From contig AZLU01000003.1 in NCBI GenBank assembly GCA_002224055.1, positions 62,001-126,000 on the forward strand: a stretch of DNA of 64,000 nt. The letters are read 5' to 3'. This document shows positions 23,349 through 36,500 of the stretch, piece after piece (within the stretch, counting starts at the first letter, position 1; every line of letters starts with the position of its first letter). Under the pieces are notes generated by a model. The model saw only the letters and a list, made by a program, of their open reading frames with translations. It searched no databases and was not told where the DNA came from. Source of the DNA: Pezizomycotina sp. ARF18 (taxonomy: Eukaryota > Ascomycota). A program made the position numbers and the translations under genes.

Positions 23349-25356
23349 TTATTTCACTCCGAGCATGGACGACTGAACCTGCACCTGCTTCCTCCCCTTT
23401 GGCGTAGTATTTTCCTCTTCAGTTTCCTCATCGTCATTGTCCTGACTGTAGCTATGCCCCAAAATCTGGCTAACGGTAATAGACGGCTGCGTCGGCCCGA
23501 ACTTGTTCAGCTTCCACTGCGTGAAGCCTTGCTGCGTGAACGAAGAGTGCGGCGGAGGCGGGCTCGACTGCACCATCCCGGACGATTGGCCCGTGATATC
23601 CCAGAACTGGCTCGAGCCGCCCATCTGGGTAATCCCATTCGCTGGCGACGACTGCGATTGCGTCTGTATCTGCGACTGTGTTTGGGACGGCGTTTCGAAG
23701 ATGACGGAGTAGTCTGGTGACCCGGCGGTTTCCGGTTCTTCTTTGATGCCGACGCTGTTTTTGGGAAAGGCTGATGAGAGGTTCTTCGGCGGGTTTGGAT
23801 TTGCTTGGAGAGGGGACTGCGCTTGTCGGACTGGAGCCGAGGGGTTCTGATTCTTCGGCGTGCGAGGGGAGTTCCGGTGTTCTCGACGCTGGCTGGTACG
23901 ACAACTTGTGATTCCTGGACAGCTACTTCGTTCTGTTCGGGAACGAACTCCCAATCGTTTTCATCGTCCTCGTCCTGGCTATCTGCAACTTCCTCCCTTA
24001 CGATCCCAGCCTCAGCTGAGTGTTGCGTTGGTCTGCGCGGGCTCGTGGGTGTGTTCTCAACCTCCACGCTAGGCGTAGCCTTAACGATCTCAATCTCCGG
24101 GGTCGGCGACCAGCTCTCCCTCCTCTGCGGGGACAAGCGCATGAGCTCCCTCGGCGAAGTTTCAGCAGCCTGCTGCAGCCTTCGCGAAAAGTTGTCTTCG
24201 GAATGTCATCGTTCTCAACCATCTGAGACTCCAGATCATCAACGATGGGAAGAACAGCGGCTTTTCCGATATGTTCATCTTCCGCGGGACTTCGTCGACG
24301 TCCCACTGCGACGGCGACTGGTCCTCGTAGTTCTCCCACCACTGGCTGCTCGGTATAACCTTTTCCTCGTCCCTTCCCTAGAACTCGGACGGGTAGTCGG
24401 CGATGTAGCGACGTCGTTCTCCTGGTCCTCGATGTCCTTCCACCTGACCTTCTTCGACGGCGATGTCTGTGTGTTTCTTGGTAGCTTGCCGCCGGATCGG
24501 AGAATCGACAGCGGGGTAGCCGTATCTCTGGAGCTCGGGATGACCGTCTTAGTAGTTCTTTGTGGCGTTGACGGCTGCATATTCAGAATATTCGGCGTTG
24601 CTGGGCGACAGCACCGTTATCTCCTCCGAATCGTAATCTTCGTCGTCAAAGTCCGAGTTCCAGTGGAAAATGCCTCGACATCTGCGTGAGCGTGTTGTTC
24701 TGCACCTTGTCATCCTTCCCCTTGCGCTGCCTCGAGCTTGGCGTCCGCCGGCCGACGACCTCGTCTTCCGCCCCGTAGGCCGCCAGCTAGCATCGTCCAC
24801 GGCCATGATTTCTCCTCCGATTTGCGCTGGTTCTTCGTTCTCGCTGTCTGGTGTCCCGTCGAACGTATCTCTAACAACGAGCTTCCTCGTCCTATTCTCA
24901 GGCGTGACCTTCCTTCTCTTGTTCGGTGGCTTGATCGGTGACTCTTCCTCTTGTTCCTCTTCGTTATGTGCTGCCTCGTTATTATGATGGTTCTCCTTCT
25001 CATCGCTTCCTCGATAAGTGATAAACTCTTCCGCAGCCTTGGCGACCTCCTCGGCAGAGCGGCAACCTTCGCTCTTGGCGTGGCCTTACGAGAAGCAGCT
25101 GCAGCCTCCTTCCTGGCCTTCTGTTTCTTCTTCGAGGACGGTGGGGGAACGCTCGGCGACGAGGCGTTTCAAAACCGAAAGTGTCTAGTATGAGCTGCGA
25201 GTGCTCGTCCAAGGAGGTGCGGTTGCAGCTGCCGTCGCTGGACCGCTGCTCCGAGTAGCTCTCTGGCGTACGCTTTACGGGGGCCGAGTTGAACGATACG
25301 AGCCGTTTCTGTTTCCTGTCTGCGTTGGCGGTAGACTTTCTCTTCGTCTTTGGCAT
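23349..25356 (-). CDS. Disordered, probably nuclear hypothetical protein, frameshifted
   Basis: Starts MPKTKRKSTANADRKQKRLV at 25356 and continues with SLDEHSQLILDTFGFE, PIKPPNKRRKVTPENRTRKL (a bipartite-type nuclear localisation pattern), RDTFDGTPDSENEEPA, LSILRSGGKLPRNTQTSPSK, QWWENYEDQSPSQWDVDE, TPEIEIVKATPSVEVENTP and DSQDEDDENDWEFVPEQ, ending with a Gln/Ser/Pro-rich tail (IQTQSQSSPANG, SQFWDITGQSSG) at 23349. Composition is basic patches alternating with acidic and S/T-P clusters, typical of intrinsically disordered chromatin or DNA-repair proteins. I recognise no folded domain. Consecutive pieces use different frames, so at least five frame changes are present. The gene is about 2 kb with no clear intron. 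Function unknown. Confidence 0.6.
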
Positions 25357-26185
25357 ATTTACTTCCTCTTATTTCGTTTCTCGTCTCTCTTTCTCAATTT
25401 GTCAACGGCCGTTTAACGAAAGCGAAGGCAAAAAAAAAAAAAAAAAATGATATTTTGTTGAAAAAGAGGAACCCGGTATCAAAGGAAGCCGGTGCTGCAG
25501 CTTTGTTTATATACGCCGTTACATAGAGATGAATGAAATGCAATGAGGCTGATGATATGATGAAAGAGTCTGCCCTGTCTGTTAGTGACTTGGTGGTGTA
25601 GATGACGGAGCGGTGTGGTGGTGTCGCATGAGGCGGATGGCGGATGAATGGTTGTAAGTGGATAAAGGTGGGATGAAGTATGAGTCTGCTGATAATTGAT
25701 CCGGGTGACGCGTATAAAAAAAAAATTGGTGTTGAATCGCGTGAGTAAATCCCCAGGTCCAGTGACTTCTTACCTTTTGGGAAAATAAATTAAATTAATT
25801 ACCACGGGTGTTTTTCGGTAACGCTGTTTGGGCTGTCACCGCCAGAACTGCAGAATTGCAAACTTCATGTGAATTCATGCCATTTTATTTATTTTTCTCA
25901 ATATTCACGAGCTTGCCAAAATACTATTGCCTTATCGTACGTTGATTTATCTCTCTATACATTCGCGATTCAACGTTTTATTCGTCTTATTCGTTCTGTT
26001 GTTGGGGTTAGCGTAGGGCTGCTAGTTAGTCTGGTGATGGTATTTCGCTATCAAGCTTGACTTTAGCGCAAGAGGCTTGGCGCCAGCACTTCCACCTATC
26101 TCTTGAACCAGCGAGTCGCAAAAACCCCTCCCCTCCGTACCCGAGATACACCATCCGCCATCCCATCCGCCACCATCGTCACACA
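25357..26185. other. Divergent promoter region
   Basis: Separates the start codons of the minus-strand nuclear protein and the plus-strand capping-protein gene, so it should hold both promoters. It contains an A run near 25431-25447 and TG/GA-rich sequence at 25520-25720. No gene seen. Confidence 0.6.
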
Positions 26186-27584
26186 ATGCCGTCCAAAGCC
26201 TCAACTGCGACGTCCTTCGTCGAGAATGCTCCTCCGGGAGAGGTATGTGTGCCCTTTCTGCTGCCTTTTCCCCGGTCTTTTTGGAGCTACTTGGAGCTAC
26301 TTGGAGCTAACATTGCGAAACGGACAGCTTGCCGAGGTCATTGCCGGTTAGATCCACATCGAGATTCTCAGTTTCCCCTTTCTCGCTATTTTAGCTCGCT
26401 AACTCGAACGGAAATCCTGCTGCAGACCTCAAGTCGCTAGCCCTAGGCGAGTCCTCGGTGACCAGCGCCATACCGCCAGCCGTGGAGAAGTACAACAAAG
26501 ACCAGCTGACCACCACGAAGCTACCCGGCGGTAGTCAACTCGTACGCCTGAGCTCTCCCCTGGGCAACTCCCCTGTTTGTAGCTGTATATTGGTTCAATT
26601 CGTTGACGGTCTCGGATTCGCTTGCAGGTCATCGTCAGCAACTACAACGAGCTGGACGGTGGCCGCTTCTTCGACACCGCCAGCTCCAGCTCCTTCGCCT
26701 ACAACCACGAGATGCACGTGCGTTTTTAATCTACATATCCTCTACTAGCTACGTTTTAACCATTATAAAAAGCTAAAGCTTCGTTTTCCCAATGGTACAG
26801 AAAGCATCAGACGTCCAATCGCATCCGCTGGACTCCCCGCACGCCAGCACGATGTAAGAATCTACTCCCCTCGACTGCTACTTTTTTTCTACGTATAAAG
26901 CTCCAAGCTAATACCTCTCGGCGGTATTATAGCAAGTCCCTCCTCCGTGACCTAGAAGAACACGTCAAGGAGCACTTCCCATCCTCCCCCGCATTCGGCG
27001 TCTACCCGACCTCCGACGGCATCGCCATCCTCGTCGTCGGTAACAAGTACAGCCCATCAAACTACTGGTACCAACAAACCCCCCCCTTCTTCTTTCCCCT
27101 CCAAACTTCTTCTAGCAACTAAACACTCACAAAAAAAACAGGAACGGCCGCTGGCGCTCAACCTACCTCTACTCCCCCACCTCATCCTCCCTCACGGGAA
27201 CAATCCAAGTAGACGTGCACTACTACGAAGACGGCAACGTCCGCCTGCAAACCAGAAAACCCATCTCGGAGGAATTAAAATCTTCTTCGTCGGCGGAGAT
27301 CGTACGCTCCATCGCGGGGATCGAGAAGAAGTACCAGGAGGAGCTTAATAGGGCGTTCGGAGCGCTGAGCGAGGGCGCGTTCAAGAATTTGAGGAGGCAG
27401 CTGCCGGTTACGAGGCAGAAGGTGGAGTGGGATAAGATTAGCGGGTATAGGGTATGTTCAAATACCTTTTTTTTTTTTCTTGTGTGGGAAGTGGCGGTGA
27501 GGTGAGAGTTGTTTGCTAATGTTACGTTTTTGCGATGTATAGCTCGGACAAGATATCGGCGGCGGGAGGAGTACCCATACATAG
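26186..27584 (+). CDS. CAP1: F-actin-capping protein subunit alpha, intact, eight exons
   Basis: The alpha subunit pairs with beta to cap actin filament barbed ends at cortical patches. Exons with GT-AG introns: 26186-26242, 26328-26346, 26426-26541, 26628-26717, 26801-26853, 26933-27067, 27142-27451 and 27543-27584. They join in phase to 273 residues, near the usual size of the family. Visible landmarks: ATSFVENAPPGE at the N-terminus, YNKDQLTTTKLPGGSQL, VIVSNYNELDGGRFFDT, FGVYPTSDGIAILVVGNKYS, NGRWRSTYLYSP, VDVHYYEDGNVRLQT, and the C-terminal signature block with LRRQLPVTRQKVEWDKISGY followed by RLGQDIGGG. The start was chosen because it gives the family N-terminus and exon 1 phase. No frameshift or stop occurs, unlike most neighbours. 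Intron 1 contains three tandem TTGGAGCTAC-like units. Confident identification. Confidence 0.96.
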
Positions 27585-28083
27585 ATCGGACGATTGGAGA
27601 ATCACGGTATATTTTCTACATACAGAGGATATATTATGTTGATGCTTGCATTTTTTCCCACATCAAGCGTTAAACCCCGAAACAGAAAAGCTAGATGAAA
27701 ATTGAATTTATATTTGTTATACTCGAGCAAAACAATGACGAGAAGACACATTATTGCAGTTGTTATGCATGGTTCTTTTTTGCAAAACGTGAGAAAAACA
27801 GTGGCTCGCGAATGAAGAAAACCAAACGCCAGAAGAACACAATAGACTGCAAAAAAGAAAAGCAAAGCGAGTGATGTAATAGATAAAGAGCCATTAATGT
27901 ACAAGTGTTATGTCCAAAAAAAAAAAAGGTGTATTTTTCGTGGTATCAATTATATTCAAAAACTCCCTTCCTTCCTGGCTTCCTTTCTCTCCACGTACAT
28001 CAAGGAAACTTCTTCAACTTCCGCACCGTATCGAAAGACCGGTAGAATCGACCCCGTCGATGTGCAATCGCCGTCTCATCTCC
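27585..28083. other. Convergent 3' intergenic region
   Basis: About 500 bases between the 3' ends of the capping-protein and SNARE genes. AT-rich, with a short A run near 27917-27927. No gene seen. Confidence 0.7.
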
Positions 28084-28602
28084 TCAAAAGATCCACCCCC
28101 AAATCAACCACAGAAACACGAACGCGCCTATTATCATCGCCGACAGCCGGAGGACCTGTATCTGGCTCGAGTTCTTCGCCATCCTCGTCAGCCGGCCCGC
28201 CGTGTTCCGCACGCTGGTCGTCATGTCGGCGAAGACATTGTTCTGCAAGGTAACATTGTCAGTAAAAAAATCCTACACCCCTCAAGTATTCGGGGTGGTT
28301 TGAAAAAGCGCCGATGGGAGAAAGTCAGGAGAGAAGATAATCGACGCACCGAATCATCGATAGTAGAGTGGTCCTGCGCGTGCCCGTATATGTTTATCGT
28401 CACCTCGCGGAGGGCGGTGACCTTCCCGGCTAGTTCGTCGAGGCGGCTGTTGTTTTGCCTGTTTCGTCCACGTCAGCTTTTTTTTTCGTCATTCCCTACG
28501 CACTTATATCCCCCTTGTCGTGGTACTGCTAGACTACAGTAGAGAGGTTGTATTCGGGATACGGGAGAATCCGTACCTTTCTCGCTCGTACAATTCCGAC
28601 AT
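28084..28602 (-). CDS. SFT1: Sft1/Bet1-type Qc-SNARE, three exons, intact
   Basis: Small tail-anchored SNARE for retrograde and intra-Golgi vesicle fusion. Exons on the minus strand: 28602-28577, 28458-28350 and 28242-28084, all with GT-AG junctions and in phase. The product is 97 residues: MSELYERERQNNSRLDELAG, KVTALREVTINIYGHAQD, then NNVFADMTTSVRNTAGRLTR and a C-terminal membrane anchor (about VLRLSAMIIGAFVFLWLIWG). The heptad SNARE core has the expected hydrophobic layers and the whole matches the Bet1/Sft1 group, whose members are about 95-140 residues. The frame is open upstream to a Met at 28788, which would add 62 less typical residues; I prefer 28602 because the length then fits Sft1. 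The assignment to Sft1 over Bet1 rests on size and a short N-terminus. Confidence 0.85.
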
Positions 28603-28788
28603 TTGTGTTTCGAGATTAGGAATGAGGATAGGAGAAGCGGAATCGTTCAGAGGGATATCGAGAAGGATGCAAGGAGATGTCGGGAATACTGATGTTTGTG
28701 ATGGAGATACTGTGTTGGCGGATACGGAGCGGGCGTTTAAATGATCATGAAGATCGAAGGGGAGCGAAGTATTTTTTTGATGGAACAA

Positions 28789-29798
28789 GTTTGAAACGAA
28801 AGCGGCGATTTATTGACCCTTTTGCCTTTCCCAGTCAGAGATGAGATTTGATTGGTTGGTCAAAATTCGAATTTTGTTTCTGCACGCTGATGACACGCTT
28901 CTCGCTAGGGCAAAAAAAAAAGGTTTACGTAATCCGCCGCCCAAAAATCCCATCAAATTTTAACACCAAAAAATTGCACCATGTCACAGCTGTTGGATAT
29001 CTCAAGGCATCTATAAACGCTCACAGAGATATCTAGAGGTCTAGAATTTGCTAATTTGGTGCCACTTGCGTGTCGTGATGAACCTTATGGAGGACGTGTC
29101 GTTACCCTTGTGACCCCCAACGAAGCTAATCCATGCGGGTGTGGCTTCTAATAAAAGTTGTTGCACAATAATCGAACCTGGATATATATCCCTGAACTCC
29201 AGAGTAAACTAGAGGTATATTGAGTAAATTCACGCTCTCGGTGTATACGTATCATACATCAGCAGTATTGCGTAAGACTCAAAGAAACTGTTGAACGTGC
29301 TATAAATAGTCGACTTCGCGCCGTTGAAGGTTGACTGGGGGAACAAAGAGAGCTGTTTAGCTCAGACTCATGCGCTAATGTTAAGCCTATTGAGCGGAAT
29401 GACGAAAAGCCTTCGACACGTCGAGAAATATCTCGAAGGTCTCAGTCGCGTTCAAATCTTCTTCGCTAAATGACCGGAAAGGCGAAACTTAAAAAGTCTA
29501 CGCAATTTTAATGAGACACGGATACGCTCAGAGAACTTGATAGAAAGAAAAGATAAATAACCTTATCGATGACCTAACAGCGTGGCATAATGTTGCTATC
29601 ATGTGTATCATGCGATATATATATAAGACAGCTACTCCTGCCCTCAGAAATTCTGTCTACACACTTAGAGTTATAATGTGTCGATATCAGAGTACATAAC
29701 GCATACTGGCTTTTCCTAGATGTCCACCGTTTCAACAAATCCTATAACATTCTTTTCCTAAAAAAAAACATTCAACATTCGTTCATTACCATATCACT
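28789..29798. other. Intergenic region
   Basis: AT-rich with no recognised gene. It should include promoters for the minus-strand SNARE and the plus-strand hypothetical gene. A short A run precedes the latter at 29761-29768. Confidence 0.55.
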
Positions 29799-30562
29799 AT
29801 GGCCGCTACCGCAGCGCTATACTCTTCGCTCGGTAAAGTTAGCGCTCCCCGTAAACAGTCTCTAACTGAGACTATCCTCGAGGGTCTCAGAGTCGGCGTC
29901 GCCAAGGAACTCGAAAACGACGGGCTCGTCACAGTCGATAGCACCGTCGACGATTACGATTTTGTCGACGACATCAACGACGAAGATGACGAATCTTCAT
30001 ACTGCCACTGGTGTAATACACCGCAGCTAGCCGACGATTTTATTTCTGTTCTTCAGCGGACTCTTGTCCGTCTATCGACATCAGATAATCGGTACACGTA
30101 CATCCCCAACCCGCTGCTTCCATTATTCAACCCGGAGACTTTTTCAACGCCCCCGACGGACGAAGAAGTCGATATGATGATCGATTACATCGCGTCGCTC
30201 AGACAATACCATAGACATTCAGAAGATATGTTCGACGAGCGTGGGCGTGTATGGGGCATGAACTCGCGGAGTACGGGTTTGAGGTGCCGCTGGGTACGAA
30301 GGTATTACTGGAGGCTGGGACGTCGGGTTTCATCGCGAGGATGAGGGACGGGTGGTATCATTTCGATGAGGTGGGCTGTAGAGCGTGCCTTATTGCGACG
30401 GGTGATAAGGATGCGATAATTAGGATTTTGGGAGGGATGAGAGGGTGTATGAGGGGCAGTGGTTTTGAGCTGCCGTGTGGGTGTGATGTGGATGAAGGGG
30501 TGTTTACGATGGATGATGTGAGTGGGATGAGGGAGGATGAGGGGGTAGTTGAGGACTTATAG
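29799..30562 (+). CDS. Acidic Cys-containing hypothetical protein, one frameshift
   Basis: Starts MAATAALYSSLGKVSAP in a good context (TCACTATGG) and runs in one frame to about 30260, then continues one frame over as GHELAEYGFEVPLGTKVLLE to a stop at 30562. The step is readable as one G lost from a G run at VWGHE (near 30253-30257). Without the step it would be about 253 residues. Features: an acidic stretch (VDDYDFVDDINDEDDESS), a CHWC pair directly after it, GCRAC and LPCGCD further on, and a His/Asp-rich middle (YIASLRQYHRHSEDMFDERG). The spaced Cys pairs could bind a metal, but I recognise no family. Codon use is strongly coding, so I regard it as a real gene of unknown function. Confidence 0.6.
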
Positions 30563-33500
30563 TGTTTCACTACTTTTGTCTTACATGAATTTTTTAAGCT
30601 CGAAACAGAGAGCTCTTCACTCAGCACAAGGCGATCTTGAAGATGCCGCTCTGTAATCCAGATGTATCTAGATATTTTTCATGGCACGATCTAACTTTGG
30701 AGAAGTCTAGGTTTGTAATAATACACCAGATTGACAACTGAATCCGTTTACAAGTAGCATGTCAGGTAAACACATAAGTATCTTTCGATTAATATTATTT
30801 CGTGTGTACTCGAGACTCCGATCGATATCCTGGCCATAAAACCTGACTTATATTTCGGGTGGGTTTGGATAGAATAATATAGTATTTTACCCTTATTGAG
30901 GTAGGCGCTAAGTAGTGTAAGGCCGTTGAATCGAGCTTTTGACACGAAAATCGAGTGAAGCCAATAGTCTCAACTAGAACTCTCCTGTAAAATCACGAAA
31001 GAAGCCCAAAGAAAAGGAGGCGGTTTTTTTTTTCTCTTTTTTTTTCCCAGCTCTAAATCGAGTAGTCTTTTTTTTTTTTTTTCTCCTATTGCTACTAAAT
31101 TTTGCTAACTTTTGGTTTGCTAAACTTTGCTAAATTTTCAATAAACCGGAAATTTCAACCTCTCAGCAAATGACACACAAAAGCAACTATGTGAAAACCA
31201 CATCACTCGTCCGGATTTCATGGTTCATATCACCGTTTTTTGACGGTAGATAAGTTTCTGTCAAAGACCATACGTAAATGTTTCCAAATGATATGTGATC
31301 TTATTCTCTCTTAAAGGTGATTGTATAAGTAGTGGTATTGTCGGTAGATCAATCATTGCAAGTAACGCAGAAAATATCGCTCGTATTGGACGATCGACGA
31401 AAATTCATAAATGAACAGCTAATATTGCTCGATTTACCATAAAAGTATGGATTATCAGAAGAAGTCCAACGGACTCTTGATAGAAAGATTATGCTTCAAA
31501 GGTTCGGGTGACGAGTTCATAAGCGGCCATTTACTGAGCTCACGTATCGGTTCGGGATGACATGATTGAAGTCTACTGTAGTGAAAGGAGACACCGCTAT
31601 ACGGAATATCCCAGCTTGGTTTTCAACGTTATGAAGGCGCAGAGGCAGGCTCATGCATGATATTTACCTCTCCAGTAACTGGAATGATACAAAATCATCA
31701 TCATCAATTGGATCATATGGAGTGGTAGATATTATTAATGCACGCGAAGATCTTAAAACCCTCACGCTAGCTGACAAATCTCCGCAAGTATAATGGTTCG
31801 ATTATAGCGCCGAGATTGAAGAGAGATCGGGAAGAGAGTTCTAGGTCCCAGGGATAGGCTAGATTAGCCGGAGAAAGCTTCCGTAGATTGATTCACTATT
31901 GCCCAACACCTAATCGAATATACTCGCTATTGAGATCTAAGCCGCATTGACGATAAACGAGAAGTATTGAGTAAATGATCAGTATGTTCTACATAAACCT
32001 AGCAACCCCAAGTTGGGCAAGCCCCAGATCGCCCGCATATACCGTTTGAATGAGGTATCTAGTGGGGTACGGCACAGCGGCGCAAGGCACGAAAATAGCG
32101 TAGGTAGTTTTCGCCTTCGCATCCATCCCCGTAAAATTGAGTCGATTAGCGCCTCGTGTATACAAAGTTAGTGGTTACTGCGGTGGTGATACATCACTTC
32201 AGCTAACCATACAATTCAGACTTCGTCGCGATTCTATATTTCCTACAAACTACCGATGAATACACAGGAATTGCCGCTCGGGAAAAAGCTCGTTGCTGAG
32301 GAACGCCGTATTCCAACTACGCGTTAACCGTCCATCTGAGCAGAAACCTGAGATCCATATTTCGGGTCTTAACGGAGATTGATTTGCAAAGGAATATCTT
32401 TTTGCGCTATATATCGTATCTAGTAGATATAGCACGACTTGAACGATAATATTCCACTTTTTGTAGAGTTATTGATCATTAGAGCTTTTTGTGAAGAGTT
32501 TCCAATATTTATAATGATGAGTACCGAGGTATATAAAGGCGTAGTGCGCTCTGCATTAAGGGGAATCTCGAGGCAAAATCGCGAGGAGTAGCCTGGCATA
32601 ACTTCTCCAAAGATACATACAACGGACAACATCGACGCTAGGGTTTTGTTATCATCAATCCTTATCAATCCAACTTTTACCAAGGGGCGTAATGAGAAAT
32701 CAGTATGGCGCAAACCGTTGTCAGCGATAATCACTAGCAAAAATGTTTCTTAAGAAGGAAAACTAGAAATGGCTAGAAGTACATGGCCGTTAACTGAAAT
32801 CATCGGTAAACTAAACCCAGGTAGAAAGATATTAGAGTAGCAATCGGCCCGGCGTTCATCGATACATGAAGCTCTAGGCAGGCTCATAGCTATATAGGCG
32901 AAATTTGATAAAACTATATTGTTAACCCGCATGTCAAAAACTACTATTCTTCAAACCCATATACTAGTGAGTTTTCGAGACCCCTCCTCGTATGCTACTG
33001 CTCACTGAACACGTATACCAGGCCATCCATACAGCTCCAAACCGTCACCTAACAAATTACGATTCATGCATACCTCCGCTTCTCTGCCTGTATAGCTAGG
33101 TAAAGTCAGATGTTAAAAATGCCGCTAAGCATATGAGTGGTAGCTTCTAGAATTGAGTGGAATACCAGAAGAGGTTACTAGCATACAGAGGCTTGGGCGT
33201 CCAGTTACGGGGTTCCCAGGATAACAGCTAAGGAGCCCCTAAAAAGTCGTCGAAGGTGCCGCGAATCACGCACACTACTGTAGGCTTGACTTGCGCCGTA
33301 TCTCTATCTTTAAGGGGACCGGGATCGGGGACTTTTCCATAGATTCCACGCTATTGCGCTCGTCTGCTTAATACGTAACGTATCGAACGGACTAGCGCAA
33401 CATAGAAGTCCCAAGAAAAGCTATCCCGAAGTATGGGCTGTCCAGAGATACAAAATATTGATCACATTGTTATAATACCCCTCATTCCCGCCCAAGGCAG

Positions 33501-36500
33501 AGCAGCTTGCTAGCCCCCATTTCAATCAGTGACCAAAGGACCCCGTAGAGCCTAACGATAGCATCAGATTTACAAAGTGAGAATTTCGGATTCAAAAGAT
33601 GCCGCCCTATAAATTAAGCTTAGTGGCACTGGACTCGTAACGGAAAAGGCCTCTAAGAGAGGCGATACAACGAAAGAAAGAAGAGTATAATTTGATACGA
33701 CTACGACGCTTGGATCACAAATATTTCATGTAATCTTGCTTTGAGGCAAATCTTAGTAGACATATCAAGTCTTTCGGCTGGAAATGCAGACTTCATCATA
33801 ATATCTGTCCAACACGCCACCTCAGTATTATATCGCCAGGCAGGCGAAAGACAAGGATCCAGGACCTGGAACGCATAAGAAAGAGCCGGAGAGCTGAACG
33901 CTTCATAAGAAAACCTAAAAAAAGACAGGGCAAAAGAAACAGCTAGACAACAATTGGCGCGCGTTATAGCCCTATATTCTTCCACGTAGTATGAAATATA
34001 CTAGTCTCCTGCAAAGTTTCGATTGACGATACTGAGGAGAAAAGCTTTCATTCTCACAGATATAATTATTATCACCGACATGGACGCCCTATAATATCAA
34101 CACTTATTCACTTCCTTACTCTGGCATGATAATTAACCGTTGGTATTTGATGCTCAAGCCTCTATCGTATTTTGCTAAAGAGGTATCGCGAAGCTCCCGG
34201 AGATATATCCAGACACAATGAGGCGAAGATCCTTACTATATCTTTACGCGCCAGCATTATATCAAACGCACAGAACCGGTTATGCTCATTAAGATACCAA
34301 ACTGGACGGTTGATAAGGCCAAGAAAAATGAGCGTAAGCAGCCATATTATTCTTCAAGGACGTAAAACTGATAGTGGGACAAATCCAGTCTATTATAGCT
34401 ACGCCTACCATAGTTGAGTAAGCTGAGACAAAAGAAACCGGAGTGGATAAAACAAGAAGCTGAAAAAACCCGATCTATATCAGAATTGGGCGGCGTTATT
34501 TTCGAGTCCTCCTATACCGGCCCTCTGAACGAGTGGCAAGGTGCTCATGTATCGAAGTGTCATAGATTTATTAAGAATGTCACCAGAAAATCAAAACCCG
34601 ATCATACCTCAAAATTAAAGATGTTGACATCTTGGGCATAATTAAATATTTACACCTCGAACGCAGAAGACCAAAGTTTAGGATACGTGCAAATCCAGAG
34701 ATATGGAAGCGTTGCAATTCCTCATAAAATTAAGATACTGAAAACTGAAAATATACGCGAGCCCTGGAGGTTCAACATTTTCAAGCAAGTGACGAAAAGC
34801 TTCAAGCACAAGAAATCGATGATCCACGCATATATATTGTATCTGGTCATGCCCAGTTTTTCTGGATACCGCTGCCCCGAATATCCGTGTATAGATCCAC
34901 CAAATGCTCCTAATTTCAACGAGGCCTTCTACGATTAATCACAATTCACGCCAATGTCATAAATATTGAAGGTCTCTACAACAACGGCAGATCTCAACGC
35001 GCGATAGTTCGATGACTTTGAAACTCGCGAGGAACAGGCTGTTAGATAGATATTGGTTCCACTGGGTCTCCTGTTAGTGCTGTGGTCTACTCATATTCCT
35101 ACGGAGAAATGAGCTATGCCACATACGTTTCTGCGCCACGGAAGTGGGTTGTTGTATAGGGGAAAAAAATGGAACAAGCCTTCTTGGATATCGTTCGTCA
35201 TTTCAGCACCAACGAAGAAGGAGCCTTACCCAATTTACTAGGGCCTACTTAAACCCGTATGCAAATCCCACTCGATTAAACATGTGGAAAACGTAGAGGT
35301 TAAACAAATGCACTACTTTTCGACGCTGTCATCATGGATAGCTTTCCAGCTGGGACAGGTTCATATCTATACATATATCCTGCATACCGCTGAGAGATAT
35401 ACCTGCAGAAGAACGCACTAAAATTTCAGATTTCTTCCAAACAAATATTCTTTATGCATAACACTCTGCCTTGGGACGCTACCTGTATACCTTAGTAACC
35501 CAAAAGAAGATCATAAACCGGAGAGCTTGATAGAGCAGAAAGCGTTAGACCACTAACAAAGCCAACGTGTGGAGTTGGAGGTACCAGTCCATAGAACTAA
35601 CTAGAGTATCATCGTAAGAGTACATAGACTACTTCGATCGAAAAAATTATCCTCATAAGACACGCGGAAGATACTGTTGGGAGAGATATCCTAGGACGTC
35701 GCGAGCTCCGCCCCCATGAGTCGATAAACAACTGAAAACCTGCAAGACATTCTAGAAATGTATAGAAACAAGGAGAAGAGATCTGAGAGACTCCTGGATT
35801 CGGCAAGATTGTAGGAGACAAAAGGAGAGAGGCATATTTGCTATATACACCTATTACCTTTATATAATTATCTTCGTCTTCATGAGGCAATCGATAAATT
35901 ATTCTATAAGAACCTGGTTACAGAGAATATGATAAAAAAAAATACTTCGCTATTACAAGAAACGCGTGTCAACAAACCTCCAGGGATAGAATCCTCTAAG
36001 GTCGGCCTTATATACCATCGTAGTATCTTCGACGCGCAAAAGAAAGCCATTTCATATCAAACTTTGTGTAAACACACCAATTAGCCTTGGAGCCCTTTGT
36101 CAAACCATTTCTTTACCCGGTGGGCAGCCAATGGCTCTTATGGGCATGCTCAAAGCATATGTGACCACAAACCACGACTACGACGATTCCTGATAGAAGC
36201 CTACCTAATGACGTGGTAAAAATCAAATTCCACGTCATTATATAGATAACACATGGTCAAAGAAATTCCGATGACCTCAATCCCCACCATTGGGCTCTCC
36301 TTAATATCCGCCTAAAAATTTCGCCCAACGCGATGCTCCGGAGGGTGGGCAATATTTCGTTAAGACCTAGAGACGAAAGGTATACTAGCACATCTGCTCA
36401 CAAGCACCTGTTAAAAAAAAAGATGGAGATTGATTCCTTGTTGAAGGAGAAATGTTGCGAAGTTCTCAAGGAGATATATACGGAGCTTAATTACTATAAC

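Noticed and set aside
23026-23376. 116-codon Lys/Arg/Glu-rich open frame
   Set aside because: Produced by A-rich sequence in the convergent 3' region; overlaps the end of a better supported minus-strand gene.
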